A DNA stretch of 64,000 bases from positions 62,001 to 126,000 of the forward strand of contig MEHQ01003522.1 of assembly GCA_008828725.1 (NCBI GenBank). Direction: 5' to 3'. The translations under genes and the position numbers were made by a program. Each line of letters opens with the position of its first letter. Within the stretch, counting starts at the first letter, position 1. The stretch is from Saccharina japonica (taxonomy: Eukaryota > Sar > Phaeophyceae > Laminariales > Laminariaceae). The notes under the pieces are model-generated. The model ran no database searches. It had not been told where the DNA came from and saw nothing but the letters and a program-made list of their open reading frames with translations. Positions 1 to 35,200 of the stretch are shown here, in pieces.

Positions 1-172
1 TTTTCCGGATTTGTGTTTGGGTTTTTCGACACTGATTTGGTTTTTCTTTCGGATTTTTGTTTGAGTTTGATTTTTTCGACACTGATTTCGGGTTTTCGGA
101 TTCGAGTTTGGGTTTTTCGAGACCAGTTTTGGAGTTTTCAATTTTCGCTAAGAATTTGAATGAGATTTTGAA
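1..172. repeat. Tandem repeat, ~46-49 bp unit, cut by left edge
   Basis: About three and a half imperfect copies of a T-rich unit with the words TTCGGATT, GTTTGGGTTTTTCGACACTG and GATTT recurring near positions 5, 52 and 98. The array enters from the left edge, so its full size is unknown. No coding content is seen. Confidence 0.6.
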
Positions 173-1382
173 GTTGTATTACTGTACCTTGGTGTCACAG
201 CAGGGAGGCAGTTGTTTGGTCATATAGTGAATTTTCGGAATTTCCGTGTTTGTAGAAATAAAAGACCACAGAAGTACTACTTGTAGCGAGACGACAAGAG
301 GATTCATGTGTTGGATGATTGCGGACCTACTTGGGGTACGGCATATAGACATTATTATCATGACAGTGTGCTGCGACTAGGGAGGCTGTTGGTCATAAAT
401 GTTCGTCATAAGTCGCACCCGTGTCTGATGTGTCTGATCGTGCGAATATGTACGTAACATTCGTGATACGTACGTGTGATTACTGCACCTGGAAATGCGG
501 CGGGATTTTGGTTTTACCGGATGGGGTTTTGGTAAGAGTATCATCTGGATACGGAGGGGCGAAGCCCTCTCCGTTCACTTCTACTTTACGGTGGTTTATA
601 ATATATACCTTGACAACATCTTCTCTCTCGCGTCATGGGAACCTCCGGAGTGTTCTCGAACTGCACCTCGAAACCGCGACAACCCCTTGCACGAGGTGAT
701 CGATTAAACTTTACCCAACCATTTTCGTACGTGTTTAGCCTTACTATCGGTTGCCCACAAACGTTGATGTATCCAACATAGCTGTTTTGGTTATACTTTG
801 TTTTGGAGCGTTTCCGATTAATCTGAACATGTTTTATGTTCCTTTTTCTAGACTCATACAGAACCACACGAAACGAGTTTTAAACACCCCTCAAAAGACA
901 ACGGCCTTATTCACCACCGACTACACCTTCAGCTTCGAGCATTAGGAGATAATCTGCCCCCCAAATGAAATGTTGTATGGGCATGCTCATTATGTTGCCA
1001 TATACGTTTATCGTACACCGTAAATGAAAAGTAGTATTGCCGAAGGCAATTCATATATACCAAGTAGGAATAGAACCGTTTGTGGAGGAGGTCTTGATAG
1101 CTTGTTCAGGCCGTCGATCTGCTGAATCCATCACAAATGTTTTCCTCGATTGTGCTGCTCGCTATCGAAGGTGATACACCTGAGCCCAAGCAGCCAAACA
1201 TCCCTAGGAGAATGTGTGACTATAGTTTGAACTATTTCTAATTTTGGTTTTACAGGACATGCCGGCCGTGATGAAAAGGGCACCTAAGGCGACCAGCAAC
1301 GAACCTGGAACTTTGCGCAGGGTTTCTGGGTCGAGACACAACCAAACTACGAGTACAATGGGGTGTCAGAGTGCAGAGCAGT
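173..1382. other. Stretch without recognisable exon, left of the module array
   Basis: From about 1,150 rightwards the sequence resembles the intron following A-type exons elsewhere (for example near 4,010 and 8,150). To the left of that it is unlike the array. By spacing, a B-type exon would be expected near 450-550, but none is there. A minus-strand frame at 586-700 looks faintly protein-like and ends in a stop at 586, but it has no acceptor in the right phase. The splice donor of the leftmost module implies at least one more exon here or beyond the window. Confidence 0.4.
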
Positions 1383-1614
1383 CCCACGGTATCGGTACCA
1401 CTTGTAGGCTCAATATTGTTTGACCGGTCATGCTTCTCACGTGAGTAACCACCAGATACTAGTAATATGTTACTGGTATATTGTTTTTGGGACTACCGCA
1501 TTTATATGTTTGGTCGGGTTGCGCGAACGAATGTTTCCAAAGTCATGTTTCGGGTGAGATATTGAGCTCCTCATGTGAGGAGCTCAGAAAACTCTGCTGC
1601 TCCCCTACCGTGGG
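1383..1614. mobile_element. MITE-A copy 1 (232 bp, terminal inverted repeats)
   Basis: The ends are inverted copies of CCCACGGTA. The interior matches 21,701-21,932 (same length, opposite orientation) and 27,457-27,669. A hairpin GAGCTCCTCA-TG-TGAGGAGCTC lies at 1,564-1,585. It has no coding capacity, so it would be a non-autonomous DNA transposon. It sits in the intron after the leftmost module exon. Confidence 0.6.
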
Positions 1615-1745
1615 ATGAGTCTGCACTTCATAAATCAGAAACGAAATATATGTGGAAATAGTCTGCACGTGATATCCACTACCGTTTGTGCAGGGTAACA
1701 TATGAGCTGCTGGTACACCGATCAAACACGATGAAGATTCCTCAC

Positions 1746-24421
<22,676 letters not shown>

Positions 24422-27370
24422 CTGTTTGCATGCACAATACGTTATAATGCACGCAAGGAGTGTGTGAGCGATACGGAAGCCTCCTTGACAGGTGTTCGTC
24501 TCGAGGACAGCCCCAGCGACCGTCCTAGTCTCCAGACGTGAGGGTTCTCGATCGGATCACTTTACATGTATAATTCGGAGCATATAACGGAGTTTTGTTT
24601 CGACTTTTATTTTGCTGAAATGAACAGTTAGTAATTATACCAAGGAAGCAAAGTAGTCCTCACTGGGTATATAGGGTTCACCGACGTAGTTAACCCTTTC
24701 CGTCGCCGAGGCTTGAACCTGGGCAGCCGCAGCGTGCGTCCCACAGTGCTGGCCTAGTCGGTCTGCGTTCGTATATCAATTTATGTATTGCGACGGGAGT
24801 GCTATGACGCCAGCGCCCTCTTTCCTTGAAGGTGTTGGGCGTTATTACCAATGTAGATACGTCGGTAAAATGAGCACGATGCCCACAGGCAGTTCGGAGC
24901 TCTAACTTATATACCACAATACCTCGTGGTGGGAATGATACAGGTGTTCTGAGCCCCGTTTGGAACGCAACGTTCAAACGGCGTCGAGCTCTCCAAACCA
25001 TGCATGATACGTTTAACATTGCTGAGAGTTGCGGCAAACGTCTGCATTTTGCTCTTGTTCGTTCGGAAACTCGACATAATGGGGGTCTGCAGGCCGCCGT
25101 GTCGACTGGCTACTTTTTTACCGAACACGGCGGCAACGTATCCCTACGTAGTCATCCTTCAAATATCACTCCGTGATGCCTGTCAAGTCAGGCGGCACTC
25201 ATCGCATCATAAACGACGGAGGTGAAAGCACGAAACAGGACCCCAAAGGCACGACGAGTCCATGTCATATAATACGTATCGCGTTCAAACGTTGACGTGT
25301 CGACAAACTTGTACTCTTCTGCTCGCAAAATATCTGTATGTTACCCCTCTTTAAGTCAGGAGCTCGACTGGACAGCCTCTCAGCATCCGTTTTGACGGAC
25401 TAGTCCAGTACCATTCGAAACGAGAAGAATAGTAAAGTACCCCAATGTAGTTATGCTTCAACAAGTTGTCATCGGGGCTTGTCAAGTCAGACGTCATAGA
25501 TTGGAGTATAGACGACAGGGGTCAACACGTGCCACAATTTTGTTGAAACTATCTCTGTAGATCTTAGTCCATGTGATTCGCAGTGAGATGAAAAAGAGAT
25601 TATGACATCATACATTATTTATGTTTGCAAGGTACGCAGCATTACTACTGTAGGACACAGTGAGCAGGTATACAGCAAGTGACCAATGTAAACTAACCGT
25701 CCCAACTCACGTTTAAATAACTGGGCATCGGCAGGAAAAACCATAAGCAGTGCGGCACACGCCCAAATGGGAGACTGGGCGCAACGCATTGCAGAGATCT
25801 AAGGTGCAGAATCAGCAAAACGCGAGAGAACGTATGGTATGGATATTACTGTGGGAAACTACAAGGGGCAAGGAACAAGTCGAGAATGTACAGGTCGTTA
25901 TTCATGCGAACTACACGGGCTTCACGGCCATGTATTCACAAGACGACAACTTCGGTGTAATACTTATTGTGTAATAGCGGCATGGTCTTCAACAGCCCAA
26001 CTCAACCATAATCTGATATCACCGCGCACAACCACAACTCAAACTACCGCAAGATGATGTAGCGAAGAGATGGGCAGATTTCAATTGTTTTATAGATGTG
26101 ACATAATTATTCGTGTTTGAAATCACGTCTCGCGCACGAATACAAAGGAGGCGGGAGGCACATCGCGCGACACGATTTTACTCACACCCACCACATCATC
26201 ACCTTAAGCGAGTGGGTGATAACATGTATCCAAACTGGAGCACCATGTCTAAATCCACAGTGAATGGTTCGCATACATTTGCCTCGGCGACGGCCACCTT
26301 ACTGCGTCGTTGGGGGCGACGTACCTATTGTGTAGGTCTTCTGGTCGGAAAACAGGAGTTGGTCTTCAGCGAGTTTACCAGTTCGAAGGAAGTCCAAGAT
26401 CCCAAGTATCTTAATGGACACGGGGAGGGCAGAAATCGACTGGTAATTACCAGCAAGCACGCGAGCAGTACAGCGAGCGAAAATAGTTCGTCCATGTATA
26501 AATGAAGAGCCGCGTCGATTGGTCGTAGTGCGGCATGTACGTTCGTGCAGGAACACGGCGCAAGTTGATAGGACGAGAAGAAAGTCGGAAACACTCAAAT
26601 TCTAGTTGAAACAAGGCTAATCAAGAACAAAGCAGAAGAATGAACACTCAAAAACATTATCGATTGCCCCTACTGGCTATTGTTTGTGTTTGTGCACATA
26701 TGGAGTGAACGCTAACACTCTGGCGGAAGCGAACCTTTAGTTCAAAATTGGTGAACGATCTGCCAACACTGTGTACGGTAGGGACCGAAAGGGCCTTGAA
26801 ACAGCACTACAATACTAGCAGCGAACAGCTCGGTCGGTAGAATTGAGCATGGGATAATGAAGGGAAATATTTCACTTCCGCTAACTTTCACTGCCCCATA
26901 TTATTACAAGTATTGTCTTTATGTTTTCTCTATTTCAACTTGACCGCGTTGCTGGGGTATGTATGGCGTTCCTGTCGTATTCACTGGAATCGCGTGGCAT
27001 ACCATAGTTCAGCCGTCCTGCTGACGTCTGCTGACGTACACCGGGTTACGTCTGTGTGGAAGGTTCCTCACCACAAATCGCTTGCGTTGTTCTAGGATGA
27101 AGAGTAAAGGTGCGTCACTGGGTGTACGGGGTATCGGCGGGACAAACTGATCGATCCAATGTGAGGAAAACCTTGCACGCGCGCGCGATTCGACAGACAC
27201 CCCGTCGTTTACTCCACGTTGCTTGCGACGGTTTCAACATGGCGTTCTACTTGTTGTCATAACAAAAGGAGCCGTTACACGCCTGGTTGAAGCACCCTGA
27301 CCAACCTCTCGATGAGAGAACGTGTCACACTCTGCTGGCGACGAAGCATCTCCTCCAGCACATAACTCAG

Positions 27371-27870
27371 ACTGGCGCTACGGTAAGGGGGTCACGTATA
27401 GGTGCTTGTTTTCATCTGCACAGAGGAATTCGGGCTCCTGACGTCTTACGAGCAATCCAACGGTAGGGGTACCACTTTGAGGCTCAATATTTTCTGACCG
27501 GTTCTGAGTAACCACCGGATACTATAAATATTTCACTGGTATATGTGTTTGTCGACTACCGCATTGAAGCTTTGATCGGGTTGCGCGAGTGAATGTTTCA
27601 CGTTTCGGGTGAGATATTGAGCTACTCGTGTGAGGAGCTAGGACAATTCTGCCGCGCCCCTACCGTGGAATTAATTATCAATGCGTTGTACTCACAACCT
27701 TTTGTTTTGTTTTTTTTGTTGGTCTGTATGCACCGCCGTAGGAGCTTTTGTTACATAACGCGGGCAAACTATGTTTAGGTCCAATATTCAAGTTGGATTC
27801 GGAGCCACGCGTACGAGTGACCAAACCCCGGTAGTGAAAATGTAGGTAGGCCCCCTATCGTAGCGCTAGT
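27371..27870. mobile_element. MITE-B copy 1, interrupted by a nested MITE-A
   Basis: The left end ACTGGCGCTACGGTAAGGGG and right end CCCCCTATCGTAGCGCTAGT are inverted copies. The span is 500 bp, against 270 bp for the copy at 37,135. The excess is matched by a 213-bp MITE-A lying inside it. Confidence 0.6.
27457..27669. mobile_element. MITE-A copy 3, nested in MITE-B
   Basis: Starts TCCAACGGTAGGGG and ends CCCCTACCGTGGA. The interior follows copy 1 (CTCAATATT, GACCGGT, ACTACCGCATT, GTTTCGGGTGAGATATTGAG). A slightly degraded version of the central hairpin is present. Confidence 0.6.
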
Positions 27871-28889
27871 CCTCAGACGTCTGTGTGCGTCTTGTATACA
27901 TGGTGTTTTGTTATAATGCTGCCTGCGATCCGGTCAAGGCGCCCACTAATTGTCCTTGCGTAAACCCCACTAAAATAATGTTTAGTATGGTTATGGCCTT
28001 CGGTCGAAAAATGGTACATAAAACAACATTAAGATATATCGTCTGGCTTGAAAATAAACAAATATATAGCAGAAGTGCTGCAATTCGAGACGTTTGTTAA
28101 CTGGTTTTACCCCACCTGCATTGCACTTTGAAAATATATTTGTAGACCTTCACGATAACACATAACAGTCTGTCCCCATATATAGGCAAATTAAAAAAAA
28201 ACGCCAAGCATAAGGAAATTTCAATTTGCGGTGATTCGGCATGGCTTGTGTCTCACGAAACTCCGTATAATTGGTAAAATTAATTGAATCTGCTATGGGC
28301 AGCGATGTGAGGTAAACACAACGGAGATGCATCGATAGCACCCACCCCCCCATAGATACACGAATGCATTTAAATTCTGTCTAGAAAGGAAATCTATTTG
28401 TTTTCACAACCCCATTCTAAACGCAACACTCCCTTTTGTTGTACCCGTTTTTATGTCGACTTTTGTGGCCCTCCTGACCTCCGTGAATGGCTGATTTTGA
28501 CAGCGCCCACACTGCCACTGTATGCTAGGGAATGTACCGAGCTGAATACGTTTTGTTTCCCTTTGAGCTTTTCGGCAACTTGAAAAACAAAAGCAAAACA
28601 TAAAAACGAACCAAAAGAACAACGAAAAACAATTGTGGCGATGCCGGGGGTCGAACTGTCGAACTCACATTCACAAGGAGATCGCACCAAACCTGAGCTG
28701 CAAGAGAAGCTACCAAAGCAATGGGGACGGGCTGGTCGCTCGCGTACCTCCACGACGACGAATCAGCATGGAAACTGAATGTGCTGGACACCGGGTGTAA
28801 AACGAACGGTTTCGTGTGAATACTAAACACACACGCCCCACACACATAAAATATACCAGGTATATTTTTTATGCTCTTGGGGCCCAGGT

Positions 28890-29226
28890 AAAGGCGGTCC
28901 CCCCGGTGGGCTAGCAGGTAAGAACGGAGACTGTTAATGTCAAGAACGTGAGTTCGAGCCTCCCCGAGTGTATTCTCGTACCAACGTTTTCTCGCTAAAT
29001 CATATATTGACTAGCGAAAAGCGCGAGAGCGTGAGTTGGCAAAATTAGATGACAATCGACGAGCGTTGGAAGGTTGAACCCTCTGCGAAAACACAATCGA
29101 GCTAAGAACCGCACTGGGGTAGGAGGGAGAGGAGCCTAATTTGTGACCCCGGATCTGATTTAGGACTAGAGAGGGAGAAAGACAGAAGTGCGACCAAAAT
29201 AAATGGGATGGAAAAAAAAAAAAAAA
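28890..29226 (+). mobile_element. Candidate tRNA-derived SINE with A-tail
   Basis: Begins with a degenerate tRNA-like head: an A-box-like GGGCTAGCAGGTAAGA, an anticodon-loop-like CTGTTAA (GTT, Asn) and a B box GAGTTCGAGCCTC near 28,950. An unrelated body follows, and then 15 or more consecutive A at 29,212-29,226. Stems are imperfect, so it is not a functional tRNA. No target-site duplication was confirmed. A tRNA pseudogene beside an unrelated A-run is the alternative. Confidence 0.45.
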
Positions 29227-32200
29227 CTCCAAAACGATTCGATTTTCTTCGAGCAAGCTTGTAGGAGGTGCAAGGCAGCATTTAGAGTATGAACCCGAAG
29301 CGCGTGGGTTCAATTACTCATATTTGTTAATCTTGGTAGCACACCGTACACACCGCGAAACAGTGGACTGCTTCGTGTTCCGGTCGACGGTGTAATCGCT
29401 GATTCATATTACTGACGCCACAATCGCTGTGTCCCATCATCAATCATGCTTTTTGTGTGTGATAGTGGTCGCTGAGGAGCTCCAAACCCCACTGATAACC
29501 TGATTGTGAACGCGATTGATAATCGAGTTATCACTTTCCGCCTGAGAAATCTTCTTAGTGGCCGGTCTCCTTAGCTCAAACTCGTCGGAATTGAATTATT
29601 TATTTGCAAAATTATCCCCAGTATGTGCTTAGGCCATTGGATTGTCCATCGTGCAGCACATTTACTTCACTCAGAAATCAGTTGAGTACTCACTAAATAG
29701 TGTAGATCTTCTCAAGTGAGGACCTCGGCAAAAACCTGTCGCACCTCTATCGTATAAGGCGCCTTTGGCGTAAAAACAAAGATGGTACCCGAATGGAATT
29801 CCGACAATGTTGGGTTAAGTAGACCCATCTTTCAGGAAAGGTTGCCGCCGAAAAGTGCTACCTCTATCGTTACACGCGTCCTGTGCTATAATCGATCCGT
29901 GTTCCGCTGGTTGGTGTTACTGCTGCCGTATTTCAATCGATATGCTCGGTTTCGGATATGATTGGCTCTTACTCCCGCAGTTGGGTCGGTTCAAACTATT
30001 AGACGGTTATCGACAGGTTCGTGAAATGCACTACGTAGTGTAAATACGTTATGTGAGAATTTTGTGTAAACACCATATATGCTAACGTAATGGAAACACC
30101 CGACATTCTATTATAGCATAGTGTGAATACATCATATTCTAACGCAGTGTACTCGTAAGAACCTGGTGCTTTATTAACGTAGTCTAAAGACATGATATCC
30201 TATGTAGTTTCCAAGGAGATGCGCACGCGCGCGTCACACTTCTGTGTAGACCAAGCAGTATCACAAATTATAACCATAATTCGCACGTTTTTTACAAATC
30301 AATAGTTTGCAAGTAAGAAACACACGCTTTTTCACCTGGACCCTAGGGTCAGCGTGTAGCCTTCGTCGTAAACGCGGGTTGGTTTGGCAGAGGCTGTACT
30401 CGCTGCTTCATTCGGGCCGATTATATACAACATGCGTTTGTCAGATATCCACTCCGTAGCCCCGAAGGGTTTGGTATAAACCGTTTAGGGGGGCTCGTCC
30501 AAGGCTCGTATGCCAATTCAGTACGCAGCGTGACAGTTTCATCTGTTATAAACGATAACAGTCTACACTTGGTGTTCCTGCGGACAGTTTTGAGAACATA
30601 TCATCAATTGAGGGCAACCTGTCCGCTTAAAAGTGGTACAACTACGTACCTAGAAACTGGAAGATGGTGTCATTTTCGTGGCAGATACGTACGTTTCATC
30701 CCACTCCAGAGTTACTGGAGCCCTCGCGATGACCAACATCGTATTTTTCGCCGCACACTATTCTGAGCACAACAATGGTGTGAGGGTTCTTGGTTGCCGT
30801 ATAATGTTCGACTGCAAGAAATCCAACGTTTCAGGGTGGACTTGTCGGTACCGTAAATATTATTTTACGCAGCCGTCGTATATTGCGCTATCGAGAGTGT
30901 GTATTGTTGTCCTCAGGAAACGTATCGCACACGTTGAAGCCCAAATGAGTAGCATATCATTGGATACCGCCGTAGTCCGACTTCTGAGACTCCGAGCCAA
31001 CAACTTCCCCTCTCTTCCAACGTGATAGTTTTCATTAGAACAGCTCTCTTTGCGGGTACATCGCAATCGAACGTCGCTGTGAAGCGGCAGTAAATACGCG
31101 GGCTAGGATAGACTTGAACTATGGTGTGTTTTAGGGTGGCCACTTGAGGAGCTCTATATCCCACCCAAACACTGATTGTTGAGGAAGCTAAACGAGCTAC
31201 ACGACGAACGATCCCAAGACACAAGGACTTGAAAAAACACAATAGCAACGGAAGAAGGAGATTTCCCCAGGTTTGGGTTGATAGGCCCCGTCATTGAGGA
31301 ACTGTTTTAGCAAAAGAGTGCCACTTCTATCGTAACACGCCTCTAGGCCCGGAAATTGGGATTGGTATCGCTTACCAGACGGATGGCCCCCCGTAGAATT
31401 ACAAATTGTACGCACCCGGTGGCAGGAGTGCAACAGAGGGCCAGGAAAGGTCGCAGAAAACATTGGTCAACTTCGCACACGCCAAACGCTGTACATGGCT
31501 CACCTGCCTAGACCGAGGGTGACTTTCTTTGTCCAAGAAACGAGAGAATGCGGCTGCTCGTGTTGCGTTTCTCTCTTGCGCGCTCGCTGTACGATATTTG
31601 TCGAGATAAACGCGGTGATGTGGAGTGGTTGTGAGAGTAGGGTGAGGGGTATTTCGGAGGCAAAAGCCCCTCTGCGTCTGCATACGCCACTTACGTTGAA
31701 CTCCGCATTTATCTTCCGTACGAGCTCGAATTTTCAGAGTCCTTTGAGTGTCGTATATATATATATATATTGTATCGATTTCTTTGTTGACTGCGGTATC
31801 TGCCCTGATATATTTAGTGTATGGCGGCAGTGTTTCATATTATATTGGGATTTATGTTTGTCCAAATTGGCGGAGCGTTTAAGGTTTCCTGGTTGTTCGA
31901 ATTCAGTGTTTATAGTCTTTATCACCCACATCCAGTCGAATTTCCGACCTATTTCATTCCTCGCCTAGACGCAAGGCACGGTGGTAGAGGTGCACCGTGA
32001 TTTGTTTTAGAGTGGTCACTTGAGGAGAGCCCTATTCCTCACCCGAAAAAATGTTTTTGCAGGGGGAAACAGCTATTCGTAAAACATTCTCGCGGCCTTA
32101 CTTATTCGACGAAAATTTAAAGCAACGCAAGAACGAAAGTCCGCCGATATTTAGGGTAAGGAGCTCTTCCATTCAGAAGCAAAGCCGACCAAGGTAATTC

Positions 32201-35200
32201 CTGCGACTAGCCCCTGTTGCGTCGGCTAAGAATCTTCATTCATTCCAATGCGTCGTTACAATAGGCAGTGAAGGCTGGCAACGAGAGCTCGAAACGACAA
32301 CAAACTTAGAGAAGAAATCACGTGATTTTGTGAGAGTGATCACTTGAGGAGAGCTCAATACCTCACCCGAAATTTGTTTTTGGAGGAGAAACAAAATGCT
32401 ATCCCATTGAAAAAAAATCGTGGCTTTGCATATAAAACGAAACATAAAACATCGTAAGGACGAAAGTCCGGAGGGTTTTACGCGTCATCAGAAAACAATC
32501 CACCACAATGCGCCTTCCCTGTCGTAGCACGCGTCCCGGGTCAACTGTACTGTATTAATTGTGCCTCTGTAATGCATGCTACGGCGGTGGAGGTTTCTCA
32601 CCGTCTTTGTTCTGAGAGTTTTCTCTCAGGAACCTTATAATCCTAACTAAACTCAAAAACATATTATGCAGGAAACCAAGAGTTGCTAACCGATAGACTA
32701 TTCTATGTCCTCAAGTACAAAACGAAGAATATTGCACCACGCGGATGAAATTAGAACGCTTTTCGGTTAAGGCGCCTTTACTAGGTCATTCGGATATGTT
32801 TCAGCCAAAACGTGGTCTATCTATCGTTGAACGCGTCCGATGCCTTTACCGCCCATTCAACAACCTATTGGAATATATGAAGTTTCTTACCCGGAGCAAT
32901 AGTGGCTAGTCGCAGGAGTTGCTTCGGAAACCAGCGCTCGGCGCGGCACCAGTCTCAGAAGCACTATCGCAGAACTGAAACAAGTCACCAGATCCGGTGG
33001 GGGAGGTTTTTTTGTATCGTTTCCGCCTGTTAATGTTCACGCAGGCTGTACCGCCGATGAAGGTAATGGTCGCGGGTCATATACGTTGTCGTAGACCATA
33101 TCAAAACATGAGGGAACCTACATTTGACGCACGATACGATGGAGGGTCGCCATTAACTTCACGATCTCCTCCCTTGGGGGCTCAATACGTCTCCGAACAG
33201 TTCAGTTAAAATAAAAGTGCTACACCATTAATAATCCCACGATGTGAATGTACTTTGAAAGGCAATGCAACACGAAAACGAAAGTCCAACGATTTACGGT
33301 TAAGGAGCACGATCAAACGGGAAAACCTTTAGTTAAACCGTGCTACCTCGATCGTGTGGCACGCGTTACTTGTGTACATTTTCATTTGCATTTGACTGCG
33401 TGCATCCCTTCGTTTGTTCCGCACGCATTGTTCCACGATTGGGTGAAGCTTGGTGCTGGCAACATGCTTATGTGCGCCGAAGTTGTAAACCCAGGAAGCT
33501 ATGTATGCATCCTTTAGGTGGGTGAGGTCTGTCAGCGTCGTTTCGATAACCTTCGTTTTTCTTCATTTGGACTGCGTGGGAAATAGAACAATGATCGGGG
33601 TGACCATTCGTCTTTGAAGTGAATTATAGAGCCCAACTCATAGAGCCATGTCGTTGATGCTCCCCTTCTCGTCGTCCCGGGTATCCAGGGGTACGTCGTA
33701 TGCAGTGTATATGATGTATACTTGAATTAAATTAGTCCTCCTTCTGCATTCTTCGGGGCTACCTGACTAATAATATGCCTGCTCTGAAATTACTACCAAA
33801 CTGGGATTATCGATCAGACCCAAGAGTGTTTTACGTCTAGCGTTCGGTCGCGAGTACGCGGCGAAGGGCCGGCGAGATCGGCATATGAATGGCCCTTGCG
33901 TACTCACTCCCGCCATCAGGCACCGTCGCACAAATTGTAAATGCCTCAGCATCACCGACGGCAGGTTTCCGGGATGTATACCCCGGTCATGGTTGAAATA
34001 TTTTCCAATCCTTTGATTTTGTCTTCTAACGTGCCATCAAACTGAATTGCTGAGCGAGGCGCTTATCCGAGAAGAGCATCAATATGAGAATAAAACCGTG
34101 TCACCGGTCGGCGTCGCACATACTCGGAGGGGCGGTGAAACATCCCTCGGACGCAAAGCTAGCTACGATCGTAAGTTTAGTCAATATTTACATTTGTAAA
34201 CCGTGGCTTCAGTACAGCGTTGTTAGAATATAATCCTGTAGCTATGAAAACCGGGTCCAAACCGAAAACACACGGCGATGTATGCCACATCGGTGTGGCA
34301 ACTGTTTTGGCGACATCACCGTGTCATCTACGATGGTGAAGGAACTCCGCCGGCAACGCTATATACACAGACCACTTCGTTTCAACGTGACCGAAGCCAG
34401 GCCAGGCATGTCGACAGCGTCGGAGCTGGTATATAGCCATATAGCTATAGTCACAAAGTCAGACATTTTGCGTAGTAGAGAACCCGTACTTTGACGTAAA
34501 GCTGTAGGCGACCACACGTCTCATTTCATAATGCATCCGATATAATCTCGACGTGTGGGAATGACGAGTGACGGCATCGGTGATATTTGTCCAATACACA
34601 TACATGTGAAAAACTGTTTTAAAGCGTACGCGTCGTACCAGATCACGAGGATAACGTGCGCTTCGTAAACCGAGCCTACGTCGGTAATGTCATATTGTTA
34701 CGGTGCCTTTCTTCGACGCATCATATTACATGGCAACGACAAACAACAGCGTAGGAGTGTTAGCAGTGTTTTTCTTCACCGGTCCGCGGGCGGTCAACCG
34801 CAGTTCATAATGCCACTGCGTGTCGACCAAGCCATTGTACAAACACTGACAAACGGAAAACCCGACTAGCTCTATATCAACTACCACTTGAATACAACAG
34901 TGTCAAAACAATATATGAACGCCGAACGGGATCAACGTCGGGCGTTACCAATACCGGCCCAGAACGATGAAATACCATAAGCGGATAGTCGCCCACCAGC
35001 CCCTGAAAACCGTGTGAGACATGGCCCTCTACAAACCGCCACCCGCGTGAGACGCAATCAGCGAGTATCGTTGCTTTCATCCGACTCTACGCTCTGCTAC
35101 CCAACAGCAGCAATCACTAAGAACGTCAGTGCGGATTTATCATCCAATGGGGATACAAGCTCCGTGTTCACAAAATATCGATTGAAACCAAAATCATTGG

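Larger units (their letters stand above)
24422..28889. other. No recognisable gene; small transposons
   Basis: This stretch should contain the 5' exon and promoter of the minus gene, but no convincing ATG plus signal peptide with a phase-1 donor was found. It holds a tRNA-like B box on the minus strand near 24,700, and the nested MITE-B/MITE-A pair at 27.4-27.9 kb. A minus-strand GTTCGACCC box near 28,650 may be another tRNA-derived fragment. Confidence 0.45.

Noticed and set aside
25004..25225. Plus-strand ORF starting with a hydrophobic stretch (possible signal peptide)
   Set aside because: It is on the wrong strand for the minus gene, 13.5 kb from the plus-gene exons, and has no clear phase-1 donor. 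It cannot be linked to either gene.
26299..26598. Minus-strand frame with a signal-peptide-like start upstream of the minus gene
   Set aside because: The frame has no ATG at its apparent start (TTG), so it was not used as the missing first exon.
27009..27095. CTCACCACA word resembling the module donor (reverse complement)
   Set aside because: The frame upstream of it lacks cysteines and the phase is 0 instead of 1, so it is a chance match.
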